NCBI GenBank assembly: GCA_963849005.1
Contig: CAWKGC010000022.1
Coordinates: 124,001-188,000 of the forward strand
DNA length: 64,000 nt
Origin: CAWKGC01 sp963849005
GTDB lineage: Bacteria; Pseudomonadota; Gammaproteobacteria; Burkholderiales; Usitatibacteraceae
Direction of reading: 5' to 3'
Shown: positions 44,615 to 56,469 of the stretch, one piece after another
How the letters are laid out: each line of letters starts with the position of its first letter
Numbering within the stretch: position 1 is the stretch's first letter
Notes under the pieces: model-generated
Databases searched by the model: none
Told to the model about the DNA's origin: nothing
What the model saw: the letters and a program-made list of their open reading frames with translations, nothing else
Made by a program: the position numbers and the translations under genes

Positions 44615-46768
44615 CTATTGCGGCTGCGGGGTGGACTCCGGTGCCGGTGCCGGTGCCGCGGGCGCCTCTTCGCGGCGCGAAGGCGCATCGAGGAGCGCCT
44701 TCATCGAAAGGCGGACGCGGCCCTTGTCGTCGGCCTCGATCACCTTGACGCGCACCACCTGCCCTTCCTTGAGGTAGTCGGCAACCGCGTTCACGCGCTC
44801 GTGCGCGATCTGCGAGATGTGCAGCAGGCCGTCCTTGCCGGGCATCAGCTGGACGATCGCGCCGAAGTCGAGCAGGCGGATCACCGGGCCCTCGTAAACG
44901 CGGCCGACCTCGACATCCGCCGTGATGAGCTCGATGCGGCGCTTGGCGTCCTCGCCGGCCTCGTGCGACAGGCAGGCGATCGAGATCGTGCCGTCGTCCT
45001 CGATGTCGATGGTCGTCCCGGTCTCGCGGGTGAGCGCCTGGATCACGCTGCCGCCCTTGCCGATCACGTCGCGGATCTTGTCCGGGTTGATCTTGATCTT
45101 GATGACGCGCGGCGCGAATTCCGAAAGTTCCCCGCGCGACGACGGCATGGCCTTGTGCATGAGCCCGAGGATATGCATGCGCCCTTCGCGCGCCTGGCTG
45201 AGCGCGACCTGCATGATCTCCTTGGTGATGCCGTTGATCTTGATGTCCATCTGCAGCGCGGTCACGCCGCGATCGGTGCCCGCGACCTTGAAGTCCATGT
45301 CGCCCAGGTGGTCCTCGTCGCCGAGGATGTCGGTAAGCACGGCGAAGCGGTTGCCTTCCTTGATGAGCCCCATCGCGATGCCAGCGACGTGCGCCTTGAG
45401 CGGCACGCCCGCGTCCATCAACGCGAGGCATGCGCCGCACACCGTGGCCATCGACGACGAACCGTTCGACTCCGTGATCTCGGACACGACGCGCAGCGTA
45501 TAGCCGAATTCCTCCTTGGTCGGCAGCACCGCCAGCAGCGCGCGCTTGGCGAGCCTGCCGTGGCCGATCTCGCGGCGCTTCGGGACCCCGACGCGGCCGG
45601 TCTCGCCCGTGGAGAACGGCGGGAAGTTGTAGTGCAACATGAAGCGCTCTAGGTACTCGCCCTGCAGCGCGTCGATGCGCTGCTCGTCCTGTCCCGTGCC
45701 GAGCGTCGCGGCGACGATCGCCTGCGTCTCGCCGCGGGTGAAGAGCACGCTGCCATGGACGCGCGGCAGGATGGTCGGGCGGATCGAGATCGGGCGCACG
45801 GTGCGCGTGTCGCGGCCGTCGATGCGCGGTTCGCCGTTCAGGACCTGGCCACGGACGATCTTCGCTTCCATGTCCTTGAAGATGCCGCGCACGACGTTGG
45901 CGTCGGCGGGGGTTGCCGCATTGGCGATCGTCGCGTCCATCACGGACTTCTTGATCTGGTCGAGCTTCTCCGAACGCAGCGACTTCGACTTGAGGCGGTA
46001 GGCCTCGTTCAGCGGGCCTTCCGCGATCGCGCGGATGGCCTCGACAAGGGCGGCATCGGTGGGCGCAGCCGTCCAGTCCCAGTCGTCCTTGCCGGCCTCG
46101 TCGGCGAGCTCGTTGATCGCGTTGATCGCGATCTGCATCTGTTCGTGGCCGAAGACGACCGCGCCCAGCATCACTTCCTCCGACAGCTCGCTTGCCTCCG
46201 ACTCGACCATCAGGACTGCTTGTTCCGTGCCCGCCACGACCAGGTTCAGCTTCGAGGTCTCGAGCTCGGTCTTGGTCGGGTTGAGCACGAACTGCCCATC
46301 CATGTAACCGACGCGCGCCGCACCGATCGGGCCGTCGAAGGGGATTCCGGAAAGCGTCACCGCGGCAGATGCGCCGAGCATCGCCGGGATGTCGGAATCC
46401 ACTTCGGGGTTGATCGACATCACGGTCGCGATGATCTGGACTTCATTGTAGAAACCGTCCGGAAACAGCGGCCGCAGCGGGCGATCGATCAGCCGGCAGG
46501 TGAGCACTTCCTTTTCCGAAGGGCGCCCCTCGCGCTTGAAGAAGCCGCCCGGGATGCGTCCCGCGGCGTAGGTCTTCTCCTGGTAATCGACGGTGAGCGG
46601 GAAGAAATCCTGGCCGGGCTTCACTTCGCGGCGTCCCACCGCGGTGACCAGCACCACGGTGTCGTCCATCGTCACCAGCACGGCGCCATCGGCCTGGCGC
46701 GCAATCTCGCCCGTCTCGAGCGTGACTTGATGCCTGCCGAACATGAAGGTCTTCTTGATCGCTTTCAC
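44615..46768 (-). CDS. pnp: Polyribonucleotide nucleotidyltransferase
   Basis: 717 residues. Phosphorolytic 3'-5' exoribonuclease and degradosome component. Two RNase PH domains (about 10-145 and 310-545) flank a helical domain. KH domain with the GKGG loop (DVIGKGGSVIQALTRETG, near 560) and a C-terminal S1 domain (GRVYEGPVIRLLDFGAIVQL). The tail is Ala/Pro-rich (APAPAPESTPQPQ). Directly downstream of rpsO, the conserved rpsO-pnp arrangement, with an intrinsic terminator between. Confidence 0.98.
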   Translation of the reverse strand: MKAIKKTFMFGRHQVTLETGEIARQADGAVLVTMDDTVVLVTAVGRREVKPGQDFFPLTVDYQEKTYAAGRIPGGFFKREGRPSEKEVLTCRLIDRPLRPLFPDGFYNEVQIIATVMSINPEVDSDIPAMLGASAAVTLSGIPFDGPIGAARVGYMDGQFVLNPTKTELETSKLNLVVAGTEQAVLMVESEASELSEEVMLGAVVFGHEQMQIAINAINELADEAGKDDWDWTAAPTDAALVEAIRAIAEGPLNEAYRLKSKSLRSEKLDQIKKSVMDATIANAATPADANVVRGIFKDMEAKIVRGQVLNGEPRIDGRDTRTVRPISIRPTILPRVHGSVLFTRGETQAIVAATLGTGQDEQRIDALQGEYLERFMLHYNFPPFSTGETGRVGVPKRREIGHGRLAKRALLAVLPTKEEFGYTLRVVSEITESNGSSSMATVCGACLALMDAGVPLKAHVAGIAMGLIKEGNRFAVLTDILGDEDHLGDMDFKVAGTDRGVTALQMDIKINGITKEIMQVALSQAREGRMHILGLMHKAMPSSRGELSEFAPRVIKIKINPDKIRDVIGKGGSVIQALTRETGTTIDIEDDGTISIACLSHEAGEDAKRRIELITADVEVGRVYEGPVIRLLDFGAIVQLMPGKDGLLHISQIAHERVNAVADYLKEGQVVRVKVIEADDKGRVRLSMKALLDAPSRREEAPAAPAPAPESTPQPQ

Positions 46769-46849
46769 TGTTTTTTCCTTGAGGGTTGGGCCGGCCGGAC
46801 GCGATTTACGCGGACGGCGGGCAGGTGCACGGCAGGGGCGCCGGGAATG

Positions 46850-46890
46850 AAAAAAGCCCCACTGACCAAGCTTGCGCTGCCAGGGGGGCT
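46850..46890 (-). terminator. Terminator between rpsO and pnp
   Basis: Minus strand: AGCCCC...GGGGCT hairpin (46885-46890 with 46855-46860) followed by a run of T (complement of AAAAAA at 46850-46855), 20 bp past the rpsO stop. Corresponds in position to the E. coli rpsO t1 terminator, which gives partial read-through into pnp. Confidence 0.75.
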
Positions 46891-46909
46891 TCGTCCTGCG
46901 CCGGGATGC

Positions 46910-47179
46910 TTACTTGCGCAGTCCGAGGCGCTCGATCACCGAGCGATATTTCTCGATGTTCGTGCGCTTCAGGTAATCCAGAAGGCTGCGGCGCTGGCTG
47001 ACCATGTGCAACAGGCCGCGGCGCGAATGGTTGTCCTTGACGTTGGCCTTGAAGTGGTCGGTGAGGCCATTGATGCGGGTGGTAAGAAGCGCGACCTGGA
47101 CTTCGGGTGAACCGGTATCCCCGGCTTTGCGCTGGTAAAGCGAAACGACGTTGGCCTTGTCGGCCGTAGTGACTGCCAT
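46910..47179 (-). CDS. rpsO: 30S ribosomal protein S15
   Basis: 89 residues, standard length: TGSPEVQVALLTTRINGLTD (about 22-41), HSRRGLLHMVSQRRSLLDYL (51-70) and the closing IERLGLRK. Binds 16S rRNA early in 30S assembly and nucleates the platform. Family start ATG 47179 (MAVTTADKA). Sits between truB and pnp, as in most Proteobacteria. Confidence 0.98.
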   Translation of the reverse strand: MAVTTADKANVVSLYQRKAGDTGSPEVQVALLTTRINGLTDHFKANVKDNHSRRGLLHMVSQRRSLLDYLKRTNIEKYRSVIERLGLRK

Positions 47180-47233
47180 GTCTATCTCCAGAATTCTCGC
47201 TGAATCGAAAGTCGGCTTGGGTAAACGCGCATT

Positions 47234-48186
47234 TTAGCCAGAAACAGGGCAAAACTCAAGGAAATCAGGGAAGTCGGAGAGGAAACCGGGGCTGGCCATG
47301 CGCCCCGGGACGAGCCTGCCGGACCCATCCGAGTCGACCACGCCGAAGAATGTCCCGGCCTGTGACTCGACCGCGATCACCCCAGTGGCGGGCACCGGCT
47401 CAACCTGGACATGGCGCCCTTCCAGAAGCGCCTTGGCTTGGGCGTTGTCGAGGGTCAGGAGCGGCAATTCGGCCACCAGCGTGCGCACCGGAAGGATCGG
47501 CTCGGCGCCGCTGCTCCGGTTCGAGCCGTTCAAGCGCCTCGAGCGAGAGCGCCTGCGCAAGGGAGAGCCTCGCCGATGCCTGTGCGGCGCAGTCCGATCA
47601 GGTGCGCGCCGCAACAAAGCCTCTCGCCGATATCCTCGGCCAGAACTCGAATGTAGGTCCCTTTGCTGCATTTAACAGATATTTCCAGAAGATCGCCTTC
47701 TTTTCGCAGAAGATCGATGGAGAAAATGGTAATGGCACGTGGCGCCCTTTCGACTTCCACCCCTTTACGGGCAAGTTCGTAGAGCCGCTGTCCCTGGTGC
47801 CGGATGGCCGAATGCATCGGCGGTACCTGCGTTTGCGCGCCAAGAAACGCCGCCAGGACTTCTTCAACCTGTCCTGGCGTCGCCGATACGGGCCGCCGCT
47901 CGACCACTTCGCCTTCCGTGTCGCCTGTGGCGGTGCGCTCGCCCAGCCTGAGGACTGCCTCATAGGTCTTGGAGGCATCGAGAAGGAAGCGGGAGAACTT
48001 GGTTGCTTCACCCAAGGCCAGGGGCAGGAGGCCGCTTGCGAAAGGGTCCAGGGTGCCGGTATGGCCGGCCTTCCCCGCGCCCAGGAGCCGCTTAGCCTGG
48101 GCGAGCGCGACTGCCGAACTGGCGCCCTCGGGCTTGTCCAGCAGGAGCAAGCCGTGCGGTCCCGCGGCGCGGTCGGCTCGTGCCAA
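47234..48186 (-). CDS. truB: tRNA pseudouridine-55 synthase (two frameshifts)
   Basis: About 316 residues after repair. Makes pseudouridine 55 in the T-loop of tRNAs. The catalytic Asp is in GHTGTLDPFASGLLP (near residue 45), with the KTYEAVLRLG and CSKGTYIRVLAEDIG motifs present. Near 47570 an extra C breaks the frame after RTGIGEA, and a second indel near 47510 moves into the frame EPILPVRTLVAELPLL, which continues as the C-terminal PUA-like region to the stop at 47234. The middle 20 codons (LAQALSLEALERLEPEQR) read in the third frame. Sequence errors are likely. 5 bp after rbfA. Confidence 0.93.
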
Positions 48187-48191
48187 GTTCG

Positions 48192-48616
48192 TCAGCGCTT
48201 GCGCGCCGGCTTCCTTGCCGGGGCCTTGGGCGCCTTTTCCGGGATCGCCTCCGCCCCGGGATCGGGTTCATGGGACTCGGTGGCCACCGCATCATCGATC
48301 AGTTGCGACAGGCGCATGCCGCGCTCCACGGACTCATCGTGGACGAAGGCGAGCGCCGGAACCGAATGGGTGCTCAGCCGGTGCGAAAGCGCCGAGCGCA
48401 GGAACCCTGCCGAATGCCTGAGCCCCTCGAGGCACGCATCGACATCGGCGCCCGTGCCGAGCAGCGTGAAGTACACCTTGGCATGCGCGTAGTCGCGCGT
48501 GACGTCCACGCCGGTGATCGTGATCAGCTTCACTCGCGGGTCGCGCAGTTCCAGCCGGACCAGCTCCGCCAGCTCTCGCTGGATCTGGTCGGCGATGCGC
48601 TGCGCTCGCGCGATGC

Positions 48617-48620
<4 letters not shown>
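48192..48620 (-). CDS. rbfA: Ribosome-binding factor A
   Basis: 142 residues. KH-fold 30S maturation factor for 16S rRNA 5' end processing. Recognisable parts: RIADQIQRELAELVRLELRDPRV (8-30), the VTRDYAHAKVYFTLLG strand-helix, and LRHSAGFLRSALSHRLSTHSVPAL. The C-terminal tail is basic and Pro/Ala-rich (KAPARKPARKR), longer than in E. coli. Its start overlaps the infB stop by 4 bp. Confidence 0.96.
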
Positions 48621-51262
<2,642 letters not shown>

Positions 51263-51292
51263 GGTGTTCCTGTCGGGAGTTCGCGTGGGCGG

Positions 51293-52774
51293 TCAGGCCG
51301 GCTGCTCGAAGAGCGGCGCCCTCGCGGTCATGATGAGCTTGCTGGCACGATCGGCATCCATGCCGGTGATTTCGGAGAGCTCGTCCGTATCGAGGTCGGC
51401 AAGGGCGCTCATCGTCGTGATGCCCTTGGCCGCCAGGGTGCGGGCTGTCTGGCCGTCCATGCCATCCATGCCGAGGAGGTCCTCGGCGGCGTGTTCCACC
51501 GTCTCTTCGCTCTTGATCGCCTCGGTGAGGAGGGAGTTGCGCGCGCGGCGGCGAAGTTCGTTGACCGTCTCCTCGTCGAACGCCTCGATTTCGAGCATCT
51601 CGTTGAGCGGCACATAGGCCACTTCGTCGAGGGAAGTGAAGCCTTCCTGGACAAGGATGTCGGCGACTTCCTCATCGACGTCAAGGCGCTCCATGAACAG
51701 CGAACGCAGCGAGGAGGTTTCCTCCTGCGCCTTTTCCTTGCGCTCATCGACGGTCATGATGTTCAGTTGCCAGCTGGTCAGCTCGGAGGCGAGCCGGACG
51801 TTCTGGCCGCCCTTGCCGATCGCGATCGCCTGCTGGTCCTCGGCGACCACGACGTCCATGGAGTGGCGCTCCTCATCGACGACGATGGAGCTCACCTCCG
51901 CGGGCGCCAAGGCGTTGATCACGAACTGCGCCGGCTCTGCCGACCAGAGGATGATGTCGACGCGCTCGCCGGCAAGTTCCTGCGTCACGGCCTGGACACG
52001 CGAACCGCGCATGCCGACGCAGGTGCCGACGGGGTCGATGCGGGGATCGTTGGACTTGACCGCGATCTTTGCGCGCAAGCCCGGGTCGCGCGCCGCCGCC
52101 TTGATCTCGAGAAGGCCCTCTTCGATCTCGGGCACCTCGAGCTCGAACAGCTTGGCAATGAATTCCGGCGCAATCCGCGAAAGGATGAGCTGCGGGCCGC
52201 GCGCCGCGCGCTCGACCTTGGTGATATAGGCCCGCACTCGATCGCCGACGCGCAGGTTTTCCTTGGCGATCAGCTGGTCACGCGGAAGCAGCGCCTCGAC
52301 GCGCCCGGACTCGACGATGAGGTTTCCCCGCTCGGCGCGCTTGACGGTCCCGGTGACGAGCGACTCGCCGCGCTCCAGGAAATCGTTGAGGATCTGTTCG
52401 CGCTCGGCGTCGCGGATCTTCTGCAGGATCACCTGCTTGGCGGCCTGGGCGCCGATGCGCCCGAAACTCTCCACCTCGAGCGGCTCCTCGACGACGTCGC
52501 CGAGTTCCAGCGGCGGAACCCGCGCGGCCGAATCCGTGATCGCGAGCTGGTGCGAGGGCTCTTCATGTTCCTCGTCGGGCACGACGGTCCAGCGCCTGAA
52601 GGCCTTGTGCTCGCCGCTCTCGCGGTCGATCTCGACCCTGACATCGACTTCGTCCTTGAAACGCTTCTTGGTGGCGGAGGCCAGCGCCATTTCGAGCGCA
52701 AGGAAGACCGTGTCTTTCGGCACGTTCTTCTCGCGCGACAGCGCATCGACCAGCATCAGGATCTCGTTGCTCAT
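51293..52774 (-). CDS. nusA: Transcription termination/antitermination protein NusA
   Basis: 493 residues. N-terminal RNA polymerase-binding domain (MSNEILMLVDALSREK), S1 domain (GESLVTGTVKRAERGNLIVE, about 135 onward), two KH domains (VGMRGSRVQAVTQELAGERVD and AIGKGGQNVRLASELTSW), and C-terminal acidic repeats (about 365-490) as in the Proteobacteria. Modulates pausing, termination and antitermination. Part of the rimP-nusA-infB operon. Confidence 0.98.
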   Translation of the reverse strand: MSNEILMLVDALSREKNVPKDTVFLALEMALASATKKRFKDEVDVRVEIDRESGEHKAFRRWTVVPDEEHEEPSHQLAITDSAARVPPLELGDVVEEPLEVESFGRIGAQAAKQVILQKIRDAEREQILNDFLERGESLVTGTVKRAERGNLIVESGRVEALLPRDQLIAKENLRVGDRVRAYITKVERAARGPQLILSRIAPEFIAKLFELEVPEIEEGLLEIKAAARDPGLRAKIAVKSNDPRIDPVGTCVGMRGSRVQAVTQELAGERVDIILWSAEPAQFVINALAPAEVSSIVVDEERHSMDVVVAEDQQAIAIGKGGQNVRLASELTSWQLNIMTVDERKEKAQEETSSLRSLFMERLDVDEEVADILVQEGFTSLDEVAYVPLNEMLEIEAFDEETVNELRRRARNSLLTEAIKSEETVEHAAEDLLGMDGMDGQTARTLAAKGITTMSALADLDTDELSEITGMDADRASKLIMTARAPLFEQPA

Positions 52775-52795
52775 GATTTCTTCATCCTCACAGGC

Positions 52796-53233
52796 TCACA
52801 GGGCGGGTTTCAGCCGCGCCCTCTCAATTCCCTCGAACGGCAGCTCCATCAACCTGCCTTCGACCTCGACCAGCACGTTGCGGTCCCGGGTGCCGCGCAA
52901 GACGCCCTCGAACCGGCGCTGCCCGTCCACCACAAGCCGCATTCTCAATTTCGCTTCCTGCCCCGAAAACCGGCTGAAATCCTCGAAACGCTTGACCGGC
53001 CTGTCCAGGCCCGGCGAAGAAACCTCCAGCCGCTCGTAATCGATTCCTTCGACCACCATCGCCCGGGTCAGGTGGTTGCTCACCCTGGCGCAGTCCTCGA
53101 CCGTGATGCCCGAAGGCTTGTCGATGAAGACCCTCAGGAGCCCCGCTCCGGAGGTCTCCACATCGACAAGCTCGTACCCGAGGCCTGCCATTGTGGCCTC
53201 GAGCCACGATTCGGTGGCGGCGAGCAGCTTCAC
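52796..53233 (-). CDS. rimP: Ribosome maturation factor RimP
   Basis: 145 residues from GTG 53233. Needed for 30S assembly. N-terminal domain with LGYELVDVETSGAGLLRVFIDKPSGI (about 17-42) and DCARVSNHLTRAMV; the VSSPGLDRPVK signature near 80; Sm-like C-terminal domain ending RARLKPAL. The longer frame upstream crosses a terminator-like hairpin and is not coding. First gene of the operon. The hairpin and U-run end only a base or so before the start codon. Confidence 0.95.
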   Translation of the reverse strand: MKLLAATESWLEATMAGLGYELVDVETSGAGLLRVFIDKPSGITVEDCARVSNHLTRAMVVEGIDYERLEVSSPGLDRPVKRFEDFSRFSGQEAKLRMRLVVDGQRRFEGVLRGTRDRNVLVEVEGRLMELPFEGIERARLKPAL

Positions 53234-53258
53234 AAATAAAAAATGGGCACGCGGCCCA
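53234..53258 (-). promoter_or_regulatory. rimP leader attenuator hairpin
   Basis: Minus strand: TGGGC-CGCGT-GCCCA (53258-53244) followed by TTTTTTATTT (53243-53234) running straight into the rimP GTG start. It looks exactly like an intrinsic terminator placed on top of the ribosome-binding site, as described for rimP leaders in Proteobacteria. No Shine-Dalgarno fits between the hairpin and the start codon, so folding should affect both transcription and translation. Confidence 0.72.
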
Positions 53259-53468
53259 CTGTTTTCAAAAGAGAAAGAGTATATCACCGTGCCGATCAAG
53301 AGGAAAGGAAACGCGGTGACGAATTTGCGAGACAAGACATGTTGCGTTTGCCCGAAACTAAAGTCGGAGGCCGGGAGTTCCGTGATCGCTTTCGACGCCC
53401 TTGTCCGGGGTCATTTTGGCCACCAGGCGAATACTTGTTGCGAAAATACAACATGGGCTAAGGGATTG

Positions 53469-53498
53469 TTGGCGTTTTCATACAAGTGTCGCTATGAT
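53469..53498 (+). promoter_or_regulatory. Promoter of the TonB-dependent receptor gene
   Basis: TTGGCG (53469-53474), an 18-bp spacer and TATGAT (53493-53498) give a reasonable sigma70 promoter, with a leader of about 90 nt. The gap 53259-53594 holds this and the divergent rim operon promoter region; I see no gene or clear Fur box in it. Confidence 0.5.
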
Positions 53499-53594
53499 CT
53501 TTCGCCATGAACACCGCGCGGGCGCCATTCGGGCTCGCGCATCCAATTAAGTCGCTGTTTCTAAATCCTTTCTTACGACCTGGGGGTCCAAAAG

Positions 53595-56300
53595 ATGAAA
53601 CCTAAAATGAAAGCGCTTTCCGCCGCCCTGGCCCACGCGCTGAGCGCTGGCACCGTTGTTTCCCTCGCCGCGACTGTTGCGCACGCGCAAACGCCGGCAA
53701 CCACCACCCAAAAGATCGAGAAGATCGAAGTCACCGGCTCGAACATCAAGCGGGTCGATACCGAAGGCGCCTCGCCAATCCAGATCATCGGCCGCGAGGC
53801 CATCGAGCGCAGCGGCGCGACCAACGCGATGGAGATCCTGAACCTGGTCTCCGCGAACCAGAGCGCGGGCAACGTGTCGCTGGCCAACACCATCGGCGCG
53901 CTGACATTCAGCGCGAATACCGCTTCGCTTCGCGGCCTTGGCGGCGGAGCGACTCTCGTTCTCCTCAACGGCAAGCGCCTCAGCACCTTCGCCGGCGAGA
54001 TCCAGGGCGTCCAGGGCGTGAACCTGACGACCATCCCGTTCAACGCGATCGAGCGCGTCGAGGTCCTCCTCGACGGCGCGTCCGCGATCTACGGCAGCGA
54101 TGCGATCGCCGGCGTCATCAACTTCATCCTGCGCAAGGACTACCAGGGCGTGGAAATCACTGGTTATTACGGCGCCCCCACCCGCAGCGGCGGCGGCGAC
54201 CAGTGGACCGTCAAGGGCTCGTTCGGCTTCGGCGACCTTGCCAAGGACAAGTACAACGTCTTCGTCGCCGCGATGTACGACCAGCAGAACCCCCTCGACC
54301 AGGCCGACCGCAACTTCTCGAACTCTTCGGTTCGGCCCGACCTCGGCCTCATCGGCTTTTCCGGAAGCCCGTTCCCCGGCTTTGTGAGCACTACCGGCCC
54401 TGGCGGACGGGTCGGCAGCATCGGCTTCCCGGCCTGCCCCGCCCCCTTTGCCGGCTATTACCCGGATGTCGACCCGTCGCGCTGCTACTTCGATCCCTCA
54501 GCCGCTCCGGGCGTCAACATGATCGGCGAGACCAAGACGCTGAACGTCTTCGCCCAGGGCACGTACATCATCAACAACGACATGCAGGCCTACGCGACGA
54601 TCAACTACTCCAAGCAGGAGAACACGTTCCAGATCCAGCCGGCGCCGATTGCCGATGTTTTCGGCTATCCGCTCACCCTGCCGACCACGAGCCCCTTCTA
54701 CCCCACGGCGCAGGCTGCTGCCGTCGGCGTGACCGGCCCGCTCAACGTCCGCTACCGCGCATGGGAAAACGGCATGCGCAACACCACGGACACGAACGAG
54801 CAGTGGCAGGTCATCCTCGGCATGAAGGGATCGGCCTACAACTGGGACTGGGATACCTGGTTCAACTACAACAAAGGCACCATCAACCAGTCCTTGAATG
54901 ACGGTTTCTTCTTCCAGTCGCAGCTTCAGTCAATCATCAATAGCGGCGCCGTCAACCCGTTCGGCGCCAACTCGCCGGCAGGCAACGCGCTGATCCGGTC
55001 GGCCAACTACACCGGCACGGCATTCGACGGCGAGGCCGAGGCTTACGCATTCCAGGTCCAGGCCTCCAGCGAAATCATGCAGCTGCCGGCAGGGCCCCTC
55101 GGAGTGGCCGTGGGCTTGCAGATCGGCCAGGATAATCTCAGCCAGACCCCGTCGGCGGGCCTGCTGTCGGGCGACCTCTCCGGGTACGGCGGGAACGTCC
55201 TGCCGATCGACAAGGACCGCAATGCCTGGGCGATCTACGGGGAACTTAACGTCCCGATCGTCAAGAACCTCGAGGCCAGCCTTGCCGTCCGGTATGACGA
55301 TTACAGCGACTTCGGCAATACGACCAACCCGAAGATCGGCCTGCGCTGGGTGCCGACGAAAGAGATCCTGGTTCGGGCTTCCTGGGGCACGGGCTTCCTC
55401 GCGCCTTCGCTCTACCAGCTTTACAACGGCAACATTTCCGGCGTATCCGCCCCGGGCCTTTCGGACCCGCTGCGCTGCCCGACAACGAATGACACCCTGG
55501 ACTGCTTCACGCAGTTCGGCGTGACGTTCGGCGGCAATTCCGCGCTGAAGCCCGCGACGTCCGACCAGTACACGGTGGGCTTCGTTTTCGAGCCGACCCC
55601 CGGGTTGTCTTTCAGCATGGACTGGTTCTCGCTGACCCTCAAGAACTCGGTCAGCAACGGCATCCCGCAGGCAACGATCCTGTCCGACCCGAACCAGTAC
55701 GCTTCGTACATCACCCGCGGCCCCGTCCAGCCGCAATACCCCACGCTGCCCGGCCCGATCACGAACATCGACCAGCGCTACGTGAACCTCGGCGAGACCC
55801 AGATCGAGGGCATCGACGTCAGCCTCCAGTATGCTTTCCCGCAGACGCCGATCGGCAAGTTCACCTTGGGGGCCTCGGGCACGTACATCAGCAAGTACGA
55901 CGTGCAGCAGACGGACGGCAGCTTCGCCGGCTTCATCTCCAACGGATACCAGTCGGTGGCCACCGGCATTACGCCGCGCTGGAAGAGCTACGTGAGCCTG
56001 AACTGGACGGACGGCCCGTGGGCAGTGACGCTGGGCAACACCTACCAGAGCTCCTACACCGATTACCAGGAAGACGGCAACGGCGACCTGCGCACGGTGA
56101 GCACGCTCAGCCTCTGGGACCTCTACGGCTCCTACAAGGGGTTCAAGAACATGACCCTCGTGCTGGGCGTGAAGAACCTGCTGGACACCAACCCGCCGCA
56201 GTCCAACCAGCAGAATTCGTTCCAGGTTGGCTTCGACCCGTCCTACTACGACGCGCGCGCGCGCTTCGTGTACGGTTCCCTGACGTACGCCTTCAAGTAG
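53595..56300 (+). CDS. TonB-dependent outer-membrane receptor
   Basis: 901 residues. Signal peptide (AGTVVSLAATVAHAQ, cleavage near 33), a TonB-box-like IEKIEVTGS at about 42-50, a plug domain (SPIQIIGREAIERSG, LLDGASAIYGSDAIAGVINF) and a 22-strand barrel ending in FVYGSLTYAFK with the terminal aromatic-Lys pattern. It belongs to the large-plug Xanthomonas/Caulobacter-type receptors that import varied substrates such as glycans, siderophores or vitamins; the ligand is not evident. A terminator follows, and dedicated exbB/exbD/tonB genes come next. Confidence 0.93.
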   Translation: MKPKMKALSAALAHALSAGTVVSLAATVAHAQTPATTTQKIEKIEVTGSNIKRVDTEGASPIQIIGREAIERSGATNAMEILNLVSANQSAGNVSLANTIGALTFSANTASLRGLGGGATLVLLNGKRLSTFAGEIQGVQGVNLTTIPFNAIERVEVLLDGASAIYGSDAIAGVINFILRKDYQGVEITGYYGAPTRSGGGDQWTVKGSFGFGDLAKDKYNVFVAAMYDQQNPLDQADRNFSNSSVRPDLGLIGFSGSPFPGFVSTTGPGGRVGSIGFPACPAPFAGYYPDVDPSRCYFDPSAAPGVNMIGETKTLNVFAQGTYIINNDMQAYATINYSKQENTFQIQPAPIADVFGYPLTLPTTSPFYPTAQAAAVGVTGPLNVRYRAWENGMRNTTDTNEQWQVILGMKGSAYNWDWDTWFNYNKGTINQSLNDGFFFQSQLQSIINSGAVNPFGANSPAGNALIRSANYTGTAFDGEAEAYAFQVQASSEIMQLPAGPLGVAVGLQIGQDNLSQTPSAGLLSGDLSGYGGNVLPIDKDRNAWAIYGELNVPIVKNLEASLAVRYDDYSDFGNTTNPKIGLRWVPTKEILVRASWGTGFLAPSLYQLYNGNISGVSAPGLSDPLRCPTTNDTLDCFTQFGVTFGGNSALKPATSDQYTVGFVFEPTPGLSFSMDWFSLTLKNSVSNGIPQATILSDPNQYASYITRGPVQPQYPTLPGPITNIDQRYVNLGETQIEGIDVSLQYAFPQTPIGKFTLGASGTYISKYDVQQTDGSFAGFISNGYQSVATGITPRWKSYVSLNWTDGPWAVTLGNTYQSSYTDYQEDGNGDLRTVSTLSLWDLYGSYKGFKNMTLVLGVKNLLDTNPPQSNQQNSFQVGFDPSYYDARARFVYGSLTYAFK

Positions 56301-56321
56301 ACCAGCACTTCGCACCACCAG

Positions 56322-56350
56322 ATGGGGCTCTTCGGAGCCCCATTTTTTTT
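56322..56350 (+). terminator. Terminator after the TonB-dependent receptor
   Basis: 9-bp stem ATGGGGCTC/GAGCCCCAT with a UUCG tetraloop (56331-56334) and eight T, 22 bp after the stop codon; a textbook intrinsic terminator. Confidence 0.93.
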
Positions 56351-56408
56351 GCCCTGGAAGCAAGTTCCGGATTACCGGCGTAATGTTTCACGCTTGTGAA
56401 AGACCCGC

Positions 56409-56435
56409 TTGCTGCCCGGCCATTCTTGATATAAT
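56409..56435 (+). promoter_or_regulatory. Probable promoter of the exbBD-exbBD-tonB operon
   Basis: A perfect TATAAT at 56430-56435 lies 34 bp before the exbB1 start, with TTGCTG at 56409-56414 as the best -35 (a short 15-bp spacer). It argues against the longer upstream start of exbB1 at 56383. Confidence 0.5.
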
Positions 56436-56469
56436 TCCGGGCTTTGGTCCAGCCGGGAGTTCATCCCTC

